The notes beneath the pieces were generated by a model that saw nothing but the letters and a program-made list of their open reading frames with translations, did no database searches and had not been told where the DNA came from. Shown here one piece after another: positions 50,907 to 58,547 of a stretch of DNA of 64,000 nt (position 1 is its first letter; every line of letters begins with the position of its first letter). The translations under genes were made by a program, and so were the position numbers. The stretch is from CAUYUA01 sp963575675 (lineage in GTDB: Bacteria > Pseudomonadota > Alphaproteobacteria > Azospirillales > Azospirillaceae), in NCBI GenBank assembly GCA_963575675.1, contig CAUYUA010000217.1, forward strand, positions 47,868-111,867, read 5' to 3'.

Positions 50907-51617
50907 GTGGTCGGCCATCAGACGTTTGATTTCAAAAACTATGGTTTTGTCGTGGGAATGCGCGATGAAGCTCTCGTTTTGCAGGCTCATGGCGTGGCGT
51001 CGGAGCGGATTTTCTGCTCCGGCGGACGGTCTGGAGTCGTATATGCGGGGGCTAAGGCGTTGTTGCGTTCTGGCGCCTGCGGGTTGGCGAGTTTTGGGGT
51101 GGCGGGAGGAGTGGCTCCGGGGTGGTCGGCCGGACGCATCGCTTTGATCGATTCGGTGCTTGCGTCGTCGGGAGAACGATTCGTTTCTGATTCTTCTGCT
51201 CTTGTCGCTCTTGTTCAAGCGGCTGAGCGTCTTGCTTTGGCGGCGGACGTCGCCTCGGCGTTGGGGGTGGATCGAGCTTTGACTTCTCCGGTCGCCAAGA
51301 GCGCCGCGCATCGAGAATTTGGTGTGGCGGTGGTCGATATGGAAAGTCACGAAGTTGCGCGCGCTGCGGCTGCGTTGCAAACGCCGTTTTTTGCTGTTCG
51401 CGTGGTTGTCGATCCGCCGGAGCGCGTTGTGCCTCCGCCGGCTTTGGTCGGGTTGGGGCCGGATGGTCGAACCCGGCCTTGGGCGGTGATTGCGCGTTTG
51501 GCCTTGGCGCCGCATCATCTTCTTGCCGTAATGCGTTTGGCTCGGGATAGTCGCACGGCTTTTGCTTCACTGGAGCGTTGTGCGGCTCTTTTTTGTAGTG
51601 TCGGCGATAAACACTGA
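50907..51617 (+). CDS. hpnG: Hopanoid-associated phosphorylase (HpnG-like)
   Basis: The 236-residue product belongs to the PNP/MTA-SAH nucleosidase-like fold. GLASFGVAGGVAPGWSAGRI is the N-terminal glycine block, and VAVVDMESHEVARAAAALQT is the conserved active-site VDMES motif. HpnG releases adenine from adenosylhopane to give ribosylhopane in extended hopanoid synthesis; the short form, and a hopanoid producer as inferred from shc, support this assignment over MTA/SAH nucleosidase. GTG 50907 is the first start after an in-frame stop. No other hpn gene is adjacent. Confidence 0.8.
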   Translation: MVGHQTFDFKNYGFVVGMRDEALVLQAHGVASERIFCSGGRSGVVYAGAKALLRSGACGLASFGVAGGVAPGWSAGRIALIDSVLASSGERFVSDSSALVALVQAAERLALAADVASALGVDRALTSPVAKSAAHREFGVAVVDMESHEVARAAAALQTPFFAVRVVVDPPERVVPPPALVGLGPDGRTRPWAVIARLALAPHHLLAVMRLARDSRTAFASLERCAALFCSVGDKH

Positions 51618-51625
51618 AGTGAATC

Positions 51626-51722
51626 GGGGCCATGAGCTGTCTTCTCGGTCGCCGGAGATCATAAAGGGGGCTTTCGCTTCCTATTATGATCTCCGGCGAT
51701 CGGGAAGACAGTCTCTGGGCCC
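51626..51722. repeat. Palindromic intergenic repeat, copy 6 (divergent subfamily)
   Basis: The left arm GGGGCCATGAGCTGTCTTCT continues CGGTCGCCGGAGATCATAA, GGGGGCTTTCGCTTCC. The right arm TTATGATCTCCGGCGATCGG continues GAAGACAGTCTCTGGGCCC. It follows the family plan, but the arm words differ (GTCTTC for GTTCCTGG; GCCGGAGATCATAA for GTGGGGGATCATAA), with matching changes on the other side. It follows the hpnG-like gene. Confidence 0.85.
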
Positions 51723-51802
51723 ATTTAATTTGCAGTTTTCAAGGGGAAGGTTTACGGAATAAGAGTGGTCTTGATGATCTAGATAAAAAGATGAGGTGTG
51801 GT

Positions 51803-52228
51803 ATGTATCGAGTTTTTGTCGCGGTCTTGGTTGGTCTGATATTGCTTGCGCCTTTGGATGCAGGAGCGCAGCAGCGTCCCGATCGTTTGCGTGTGGAGCA
51901 AAATTCCTCCCAGAGTCCTACTCCAAGTCCCACTCCTGAAACAGAGCGGTTGATGACCACTCTGATTCTCGGCGCCGTCGGGGGCGTTCTTTTGTTCAAC
52001 GGAATTACCGGTGGCGTTGAGGCGTTGCCCTTTGTCGCCGAAGCGATGGATGTGTCATCTCTGTGGGTGGGCGCCATGGCGATTAACCGCGTATTGACCG
52101 TTGCTACGGCCGGCGCTGGCGCTTGGGCTGCGTATCAGTACATTTATAAATCCGAAGAAAGCGGCGCGCGGCATAGCAATGTATCTCCGGCGCGGCAAGT
52201 GTTGCCGGTTTCGGACGAGCCGATTTGA
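51803..52228 (+). CDS. Small exported membrane protein, unknown
   Basis: From ATG 51803 the 141-residue product has a signal peptide (VFVAVLVGLILLAPLDAGAQ), a Ser/Pro/Thr linker (SQSPTPSPTPETE) and two membrane-capable Gly/Ala-rich segments (LMTTLILGAVGGVLLFNGI and INRVLTVATAGAGAWAAYQY). GAGG lies upstream. No family recognised. The next gene begins 31 bp later. Confidence 0.7.
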   Translation: MYRVFVAVLVGLILLAPLDAGAQQRPDRLRVEQNSSQSPTPSPTPETERLMTTLILGAVGGVLLFNGITGGVEALPFVAEAMDVSSLWVGAMAINRVLTVATAGAGAWAAYQYIYKSEESGARHSNVSPARQVLPVSDEPI

Positions 52229-52259
52229 TTTTCCTGTGGATAGCCGGGTGTTTCCCATA

Positions 52260-53486
52260 ATGAGTCTTCCTTCTTCGGCTTGTGGTCTTTCTGTGGCTCA
52301 GCGACCGAGCGTTCAAATTATGCCGGGGCGCGATCGGCGTTTACGTTCGGGGCACCCGTGGGCTTTCTCCAACGAAGTGCGAATGGATGAGGCCACACGA
52401 CGTCTCGCCCCAGGAACCGTGGCGCGTTTGTTGGGCTCCGAAGGCCAAGACCTCGGCGCGGTGTTGTTTCATCCGAACACCTTGATTTCTGCGCGTTTGT
52501 TGGGAGTTCCCGGTGATTCGCCGATCGATCGAGGATGGTTTTCCGAACGTTTGGCGCGGGCGATGGCGTGGCGCGATCGTCTTTATGATCGCCCCTTTTA
52601 CCGTTTGATTCACGCCGAAGCCGACGGTTTGCCTGGATTGGTGGTGGATCGTTTTGATCGCTGCGTGGTGGTTCAGGCAAATTGCGCCGGAATGGATCGG
52701 TTGTTGCCGGAGCTGCTCTCTGCGTTGGAGGAAACTTGTGCGCCTGAAATCATAATTGCGCGCAATGATAGCGCTGTGCGTGGATTGGAAGGTTTGCCGG
52801 AGCGTGTTGAGGCGCTGAAGGGCGTTGTTGGAGACTCTCACCCGATCGTTGTAGAAGAAAACGGCGCGTGCTTTTTTGCGGATCCTTTAGGTGGTCAAAA
52901 GACCGGATGGTTCTATGACCAGCGTGACAATCGCGCCTTCATCGCCGGCATGTGTGGGGGCGCTCGGGTTCTTGATCTATATTGCTACGCTGGAGGGTTC
53001 GCCGTAACTTGCGCACGAAAGGGTGCGGTTTCAGTGTTGGCGGTGGATCGTTCCGCCCATGCTTTGGAGCTGACGGCGCGGGCGGCGGCGGAGAATGGCG
53101 TGGCGGATCGATGCGAGACTCGGCGCGCCGAAGCTTTCGCCGAACTGGAGCGTTTAGCGTCTTTGGGCGAGCGGTTTGATGTTGTGATCGCGGATCCTCC
53201 GGCGTTTGTGAAGTCACGCAAGGATGTTGCGGTGGGAAGTCGCGCCTATCGAAAGCTAACGCGTTTGGCTGCTCGGGTTACGGCGCCGGGAGGCTTTTTA
53301 TTGATGGCTTCTTGTAGCCACCACATTGAACCGGCGGTTTTTGCGGAACAAACAGCGCGTGGTTTGGTTGACGCCGGACGAACCGGGCGGATTCTGCGTT
53401 TTGCAGGCGCGGCGCCGGATCATCCGGTGCATCCCTTGCTGCCGGAGTCTGCTTATTTGAAGGCCATTGTTTTTCATTTGGATTAA
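52260..53486 (+). CDS. RlmI-type class I rRNA (cytosine) methyltransferase
   Basis: The 408-residue protein has a PUA domain at the N-terminus (MPGRDRRLRSGHPWAFSNEV), an EEHEA-like middle part (RLIHAEADGLPGLVVDRFD) and a Rossmann SAM-binding domain: KTGWFYDQRDNRAFIAGM, VLDLYCYAGGFAVTCARKGA, and motif IV VIADPPAFVKSRKDV. The SCSHHIEP segment carries the conserved Cys. E. coli RlmI makes m5C1962 in 23S rRNA; the alphaproteobacterial group is annotated as class I rRNA methyltransferase. ATG 52260 is chosen because upstream frame overlaps the preceding gene. Confidence 0.92.
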   Translation: MSLPSSACGLSVAQRPSVQIMPGRDRRLRSGHPWAFSNEVRMDEATRRLAPGTVARLLGSEGQDLGAVLFHPNTLISARLLGVPGDSPIDRGWFSERLARAMAWRDRLYDRPFYRLIHAEADGLPGLVVDRFDRCVVVQANCAGMDRLLPELLSALEETCAPEIIIARNDSAVRGLEGLPERVEALKGVVGDSHPIVVEENGACFFADPLGGQKTGWFYDQRDNRAFIAGMCGGARVLDLYCYAGGFAVTCARKGAVSVLAVDRSAHALELTARAAAENGVADRCETRRAEAFAELERLASLGERFDVVIADPPAFVKSRKDVAVGSRAYRKLTRLAARVTAPGGFLLMASCSHHIEPAVFAEQTARGLVDAGRTGRILRFAGAAPDHPVHPLLPESAYLKAIVFHLD

Positions 53487-53526
53487 TAGAAATTTATTAA
53501 ATAGCGTATGTTCTAAGTGAAAATTA

Positions 53527-53566
53527 AAAGGGGCTGAGGATTCTATTCTTTGGTCCTTTTTATTGG
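53527..53566. terminator. Degenerate palindromic repeat, weak terminator
   Basis: AAAAGGGGCTGAGGATTCTA continues TTCTTTGGTCCTTTTT. Outer A/T and AGG/CCT pairs remain but the core is decayed. It lies between the RlmI-type gene and purH. Confidence 0.4.
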
Positions 53567-53600
53567 TTTTCCTCTTCTGGTCTTGGAGATATTATCAGCC

Positions 53601-55193
53601 ATGTCTTTGGACATTCTTCCAATCGCACGCGCTTTAATCAGCGTTTCCGATAAATCCGGCTTGATTCCTTTGGCGCAAACTCTTGCGAAATGTGGCGTCG
53701 AAATTCTTTCCACCGGCGGCTCGGCGCAGCGTCTTCGTGAATCGGGAGTCCCTGTCGTTGAAGTTGCGGATTTCACCGGTTTTCCCGAAATGATGGATGG
53801 TCGTGTAAAAACACTCCATCCAAAATTGCACGGTGGAATTCTTGCTCGTCGTGATTTGCCGGGGCACGTCGACGCCATGAAAAACCACAGCATCCCTCCT
53901 ATTGATCTGGTGGTGGTCAATCTGTATCCATTCGAAGCCACTGTTGCGCGTGGCGCAGATTTTGATGAGTGCGTTGAAAACATCGATATCGGCGGTCCTG
54001 CTCTGATTCGCGCCGCCGCCAAAAATCACGACTTTGTTGCCGTCGTCACGGATCCGGAAGACTATGCTCTTCTGACGGAAGATTTGGAAAAACATAATGG
54101 TGGAACGTCTTTGGCGTTGCGGCGGAAGTTGGCTGGGCGCGCCTATGCTCACACCGCAGGATATGATGCTGCGGTCTCCGCTTGGTTCGCCAAGCAGCGT
54201 GGCGAGACTTTTCCGGATCGTTTGACTTTATCCGGTCGTTTGGCTCAAAGCTTGCGTTATGGTGAAAACCCGCACCAACAAGCGGCGCTTTATGTTTCCG
54301 CTGAAGCTCGTCCTGGTGTTGCGCGTGCGCGACAAATCCAGGGCAAGGAATTGAGTTATAACAATCTTAATGATACTGACGCCGCTTATGAATTGGTCTC
54401 AGAGTTTGTTCATCCTTCTGTTGCAATCATCAAACACGCTAATCCCTGCGGCGTTGCTCAGGTTGAAGAAAATGGCGCTCTGGTGGACGCCTACCGTCGT
54501 GCTTTGGCCTGTGATCCTGTTAGCGCATTCGGCGGCATTATCGCTGTAAATCGCACGCTTGATCCCGAGACCGCTCGCGAAATCGCTAAATTGTTCGTCG
54601 AGGTTATTATTGCTCCAGAGGCGGATCCGGAAGCGTTGTCGATTTTGTCGTCTAAGAAGAATGTTCGAGTTCTATTGGCTGGGGCTCTTCCTGATCCGGC
54701 TGCGCCTGGTTTGACTTTTCGCTCGATTGCAGGAGGTTTTTTGGTGCAAAGCCGCGATCATGGGCGAGTTGTCGAATCAGAACTTAAGGTGGTGACGCGT
54801 CGAGTTCCATCGTCGCGCGAGTTGAGTGATTTACTGTTCTCTTTCCGTGTTGCAAAACATGTGAAGTCAAATGCTATTGTTTACGCTAAAGACGGAGCGA
54901 CGGTGGGAGTCGGCGCCGGACAGATGAGCCGAGTCGATAGTGCGCGGATTGCTGCGGTGAAAGCAATTGACTCTGGTAAGGCTGCGGGGTTGGAGATGTC
55001 TCCGACGCTTGGGTCGGTTGTTGCGTCGGATGCTTTTTTCCCGTTTGCGGATGGATTGATCGCGGCGGCTGAGGCGGGAGTGACGGCTGTGATTCAGCCG
55101 GGTGGTTCTGTGCGTGACGCAGAGGTGATCGCAGCGGCTGATGAGCGTAACTTAGCGATGGTTTTTACAGGTATGCGTCATTTCCGTCACTAA
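53601..55193 (+). CDS. purH: Bifunctional AICAR transformylase/IMP cyclohydrolase
   Basis: The 530-residue protein performs the last two steps of purine synthesis. The N-terminal MGS-like cyclohydrolase domain shows ISVSDKSGLIPLAQTLAKCG, LSTGGSAQRLRESG and DGRVKTLHPKLHGGILARRD. The transformylase domain has LRYGENPHQQAALYV, the catalytic KH in IIKHANPCGVA and a C-terminal SDAFFPFADGLIAAAEAGVT-AVIQPGGSVRD block. ATG 53601 is chosen over upstream frame; GGAG lies about 13 bases ahead. Confidence 0.98.
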   Translation: MSLDILPIARALISVSDKSGLIPLAQTLAKCGVEILSTGGSAQRLRESGVPVVEVADFTGFPEMMDGRVKTLHPKLHGGILARRDLPGHVDAMKNHSIPPIDLVVVNLYPFEATVARGADFDECVENIDIGGPALIRAAAKNHDFVAVVTDPEDYALLTEDLEKHNGGTSLALRRKLAGRAYAHTAGYDAAVSAWFAKQRGETFPDRLTLSGRLAQSLRYGENPHQQAALYVSAEARPGVARARQIQGKELSYNNLNDTDAAYELVSEFVHPSVAIIKHANPCGVAQVEENGALVDAYRRALACDPVSAFGGIIAVNRTLDPETAREIAKLFVEVIIAPEADPEALSILSSKKNVRVLLAGALPDPAAPGLTFRSIAGGFLVQSRDHGRVVESELKVVTRRVPSSRELSDLLFSFRVAKHVKSNAIVYAKDGATVGVGAGQMSRVDSARIAAVKAIDSGKAAGLEMSPTLGSVVASDAFFPFADGLIAAAEAGVTAVIQPGGSVRDAEVIAAADERNLAMVFTGMRHFRH

Positions 55194-55195
55194 AA

Positions 55196-55486
55196 ACTAG
55201 AAGGGTCCAGGGACTATGTTCCTGGTCGTGGGGGATCATAAGGGGGGAGCGAAAGCCCCCCTTATTCGCGCAGCGATTTTTCCTCTGGAATTGCTAGGAT
55301 TATTTAGATGCTGTTTTTATGGATGTCTATGACGGTCTGTGATGTCTATGACGGTCTGTATAGACAAATAATTTCAACAAACGGATTCTAAGGGAAGATC
55401 GCTTCGTGAAGAAGGGGGGGCTTTCGCTCCCTCCTCCCTTATAATTCCCCGCGTCCAAGAACATAGTTCCTGGACCCTTCTAACTT
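55196..55486. repeat. Palindromic intergenic repeat, copy 7 (longest, 290 bp)
   Basis: The left arm AACTAGAAGGGTCCAGGGAC continues TATGTTCCTGGTCGTGGGGG and ATCATAAGGGGGGAGCGAAA, then CGCGCAGCGAT. The right arm GGGGGGGCTTTCGCTCCCTC continues to ATTCCCCGCGTCCAAGAACA and TAGTTCCTGGACCCTTCTAA. The centre holds a 19-bp tandem repeat. It separates convergent purH and the TPR-like gene. Confidence 0.92.
55322..55359. repeat. 19-bp tandem duplication inside repeat copy 7
   Basis: GATGTCTATGACGGTCTGT occurs twice in tandem in the centre of the palindrome. Confidence 0.9.
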
Positions 55487-55496
55487 TCGATCAATC

Positions 55497-57050
55497 CTAA
55501 TCCAATAAGGGTAAGCCGGTTTCGATTCGAGCTAAGGCAGCTAACAAAGGCAAGCCGATGTCTCTGCGCGTAAAGCTGCTGCTTTGTTCGGCAAGATTAA
55601 TTGCTTGCTGGAACGAACGCCGCCAACGACTGTCGTCAAAGAGCAATTTTTCAGCTTTAGCGCGCTGGGCCAGCAAAGCGGGGCGTCGTCCTGCGCCATC
55701 AGAGACTAATTTATTTAAACGCTTCATAACTTCTTCGGCGCGTGGGCGTTCGTTCCGTCGGAGGAAAGCGCCTAGTAGCTCGGCAAGGGCTTCCCCACGT
55801 AGATCCTGGTCTTGAAGCTGTTCGACATAACCGAGCGCTGCGTCGCATTCGCCTCGTCCACATAGACGACCGAGCACTGCGGGTGCGGTCCACGGGTTGT
55901 CGTCTTGGACTTGGCGCAACAGGCTCATGGCGACCTTGGTTTCTCCCAGAGTCGCCGCCGCTAAGGCGACTTCTGGGGCGCAACAATCCGTGCGAGCGTC
56001 GCCGCCGCGTTCACGGGGTTGCCGGCGATCGATCATGGCGCGGAACAGGGTGCGAGCTTCTTCCTCTCGCCCAACATTGAGCAAGGCCATTGTGACCAAT
56101 CCTTGCTCCCAAGCGCAATTTTGCGTGGCTGCGTGCGTTTTTGCTTCTTCGGCCAAAGAGGCGGCCAAATCACGTTGTCCCGCCCATTGAGCGGTTTGAG
56201 CTATGTCTGTCAGGTTGTAGATGCGGGTGGAGCAATCGTTGATTTGCCGAGTGATCTCTAGAGCGGTCGTGAATTGATCGGTCAGCGCCAGCGCACGGGC
56301 GACGAAGAGGTCGCGTTCACCGCTCTCAGGAGGGCGTCCGCGCCGCACAGCCGACAAAAACGGAGCGATAATTTCTTTGGCGCGGTTTCCATCGCCTAAG
56401 CGGTGGTGCATCACCGCCAAAGAAAGCCAATCCCAACGCGCGGTGGCGATTGGGGTCTCCACAGGAGGCAGCAATGCGTTGATGCGAAACAAGAAGCATT
56501 TGGAAGACAACGCCTCGCCGCACACCAGACCTTTAACACGGGTTCGAAATTCAAAAAAGTCGAAATCGCCGACGAACTGATTGGTGATGAGTTGCACGGC
56601 CATATCGGTTTCAGGAAACCGGGTGGTTATTTCGGTCAGCAAACGATCGGCCTCATTCAACAGTTTGGCTTCTTCCGCGCTGTCGTAGGTGGTGTTGGCC
56701 TGTTTGATCAGCTTGAGCGCCTGGATGAAGTGGCGATTGGCTTGGTTTATGGCGTTGACGGCTTCTTCGGGGCGCGGAGGGCGCGCATCCTCGACGCGGG
56801 GGGCGCGCATGTCCTCTGCGCGCGGTGCGCATAAAGGCGCAATCGTCAGAATCGCCGCCGAAATCAGCACAAAAAACAGAAGACGCAGCGCCGCAATCGG
56901 TCGGAGTTTAGGCGCATACAAAAAAACATACTTCGGCGTTCTTGGACAAGAAGCCTGCGGGATTGCCTGCTGGGCCATCATGGTCGGCTGCGTGAGGTGA
57001 GATAGTGTGGGCGGGCGGTTAAGCAAGGCATGGTTATCAAACAATTGCAA
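55497..57050 (-). CDS. Membrane-anchored or exported TPR-like protein, unknown
   Basis: The 517-residue frame has a hydrophobic segment at about residues 55-73 (LRLLFFVLISAAILTIAPLC), then a repeated APRxED-like stretch (MRAPRVEDARPPRPEE). The rest is all-helical with TPR-like units (NAINQANRHFIQALKLIKQA; ALALTDQFTTALEITRQIND; LVTMALLNVGREEEARTLFR; ALAELLGAFLRRNERPRAEE). Start may be 57050 or the internal ATG at 56981. Several Cys occur in the periplasmic part. No specific function can be given. It converges on purH. Confidence 0.75.
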   Translation of the reverse strand: MQLFDNHALLNRPPTLSHLTQPTMMAQQAIPQASCPRTPKYVFLYAPKLRPIAALRLLFFVLISAAILTIAPLCAPRAEDMRAPRVEDARPPRPEEAVNAINQANRHFIQALKLIKQANTTYDSAEEAKLLNEADRLLTEITTRFPETDMAVQLITNQFVGDFDFFEFRTRVKGLVCGEALSSKCFLFRINALLPPVETPIATARWDWLSLAVMHHRLGDGNRAKEIIAPFLSAVRRGRPPESGERDLFVARALALTDQFTTALEITRQINDCSTRIYNLTDIAQTAQWAGQRDLAASLAEEAKTHAATQNCAWEQGLVTMALLNVGREEEARTLFRAMIDRRQPRERGGDARTDCCAPEVALAAATLGETKVAMSLLRQVQDDNPWTAPAVLGRLCGRGECDAALGYVEQLQDQDLRGEALAELLGAFLRRNERPRAEEVMKRLNKLVSDGAGRRPALLAQRAKAEKLLFDDSRWRRSFQQAINLAEQSSSFTRRDIGLPLLAALARIETGLPLLD

Positions 57051-57112
57051 TGGGTTTCTCGCATATTCGCCGTTTTCTTGGATGAGTGATGCGTCATCGT
57101 ATCATATCAACC

Positions 57113-57146
57113 AGTGAAGCGGCCAAAATAGTGAAGCGGCCAAAAT
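57113..57146. repeat. 17-bp tandem duplication
   Basis: AGTGAAGCGGCCAAAAT occurs twice in tandem, then AGTGAGG begins a third partial unit. It lies in the 314-bp divergent gap (57051-57364), which is otherwise gene-free. Confidence 0.88.
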
Positions 57147-57364
57147 AGTGAGGTGGATGGTGTGGATATTTCGAGTGGGGGAATGCTCTGAGCGCAATGA
57201 ATAAAAATTAGGCAAGTGAGGCGGCGCATGTCCCTTTCGTTTCCGGAATTCGGAATAATTTTATCTGGTTAATTTCATTTTGTTTTCATTTGTGAGCTTG
57301 CTCATGGAGGCGCGCTTTGTGCTATGATGCTGACGCTTGTCTTTATGGGATGCAATTGGACGTC

Positions 57365-58489
57365 ATGGCTGCCGAATACGACCTTTCCTCCGTTGAGAGC
57401 TATTTGTTTGATCCGCAGCCGAACACTATGCGTTTGATGCGTGATATGATGTCTCGTCTTGGGTTGAAAGCGACGCGAGTCATCGAAAATGTAAATGATA
57501 TGTATAGCGTCGCCAATACTCGAATTCCGGATTTATTGGTGATCGACGCCGAAAACACTGAAAGCGAAGTTTTTCGTTTGCTCCGTTATATTCGCGGAGA
57601 TCCGGCGTCTCACAATCCGTTCATGAGTTTGATCGTTACTACATGGCAGCCGACCAACGGGCTTCTGAACAAGGTCACGAGCTGCGGCGGCGACGATCTT
57701 TTGATTAAACCGGCGTCGCCCAAGCAAATGATGGAGCGGGTGACGAGTTTGATCGAAAACCGGCGACGCTTTGTGGTCACGGCGGATTATGTCGGTCCTG
57801 AGCGCCGAAAGTCTCCTCGTCCCGGTCGTCACATGCCGTTGATCGAGGTGCCCAACACTCTGCGTTTGAAGGCGTTCGGTCATTGGGATAATTTCACCAG
57901 TCGCCACATCATTTCCAAGGCGGTCGAGGAGGTGAATAATATTCGCTTGTCGCGTTGCGCCGTGCAGATTGGTTTTCTCGTCGAGTTCGCTTTACCGGGA
58001 TTGGCTTCGGAACTGCCCGATCGCGTTTCTTTGGAGCATTTGTTCCGAATTCCGCCTCTCGGGGAAGACATTCTTCATCGCTTGGGAGACTCGCCTCGGC
58101 GCGCAAAAATTGAACCGGCGTTGCGTCTTTTGATCGGAATTGTTGAGTATATGCGGGCTCATGCTGAAACGCATCTTGCGGCGCGGGCTTTGGAGAAGTT
58201 GCATACTCAGACATGTGAAGTTATGCATTTGATCGATCCGGATCGTCCATTGGAAGAGATCATGGGCGATGTGCAGGATTTTGTTTCCAACTATCGCGAG
58301 CGTTTAGAAGAATTCGTGGCGGCGAAAGCTGCTGCTGCGGCCTTTGCGGCCGCCAGCGCTGAGGCGGGAAGCGTTGCGCCGTCCAATAACGCCGAGACGA
58401 CTCCTGCCGCCGTCGAAACGCCCGTTGCTGCCGACGTGTCCGAAGTCACGGCGCTCGCAGACGCCATCTCGGAGTCGCCTTCGGCGTAA
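57365..58489 (+). CDS. Divergent receiver-domain protein
   Basis: The roughly 374-residue protein begins with a CheY-like receiver (VESYLFDPQPNTMRLMRDMM; Asp in PDLLVIDAENTESEV; Lys in DDLLIKPASPKQM). It continues with RRRFVVTADYVGPERRKSPR, a linker seen in alphaproteobacterial chemotaxis-like regulators, a helical domain with LRLLIGIVEYMRAHAETHLA, and an Ala-rich tail. The usual second acid of the receiver is replaced (LFDPQ), so phosphorylation is uncertain. Start could be ATG 57350 or 57365. The malQ start is 58 bp downstream. Confidence 0.82.
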   Translation: MAAEYDLSSVESYLFDPQPNTMRLMRDMMSRLGLKATRVIENVNDMYSVANTRIPDLLVIDAENTESEVFRLLRYIRGDPASHNPFMSLIVTTWQPTNGLLNKVTSCGGDDLLIKPASPKQMMERVTSLIENRRRFVVTADYVGPERRKSPRPGRHMPLIEVPNTLRLKAFGHWDNFTSRHIISKAVEEVNNIRLSRCAVQIGFLVEFALPGLASELPDRVSLEHLFRIPPLGEDILHRLGDSPRRAKIEPALRLLIGIVEYMRAHAETHLAARALEKLHTQTCEVMHLIDPDRPLEEIMGDVQDFVSNYRERLEEFVAAKAAAAAFAAASAEAGSVAPSNNAETTPAAVETPVAADVSEVTALADAISESPSA

Positions 58490-58547
58490 GGAGATGTTTT
58501 TCAAAAACGCTCTTGGTTCAGAGCGTAATAATAAGGGAGAGCGCGCT

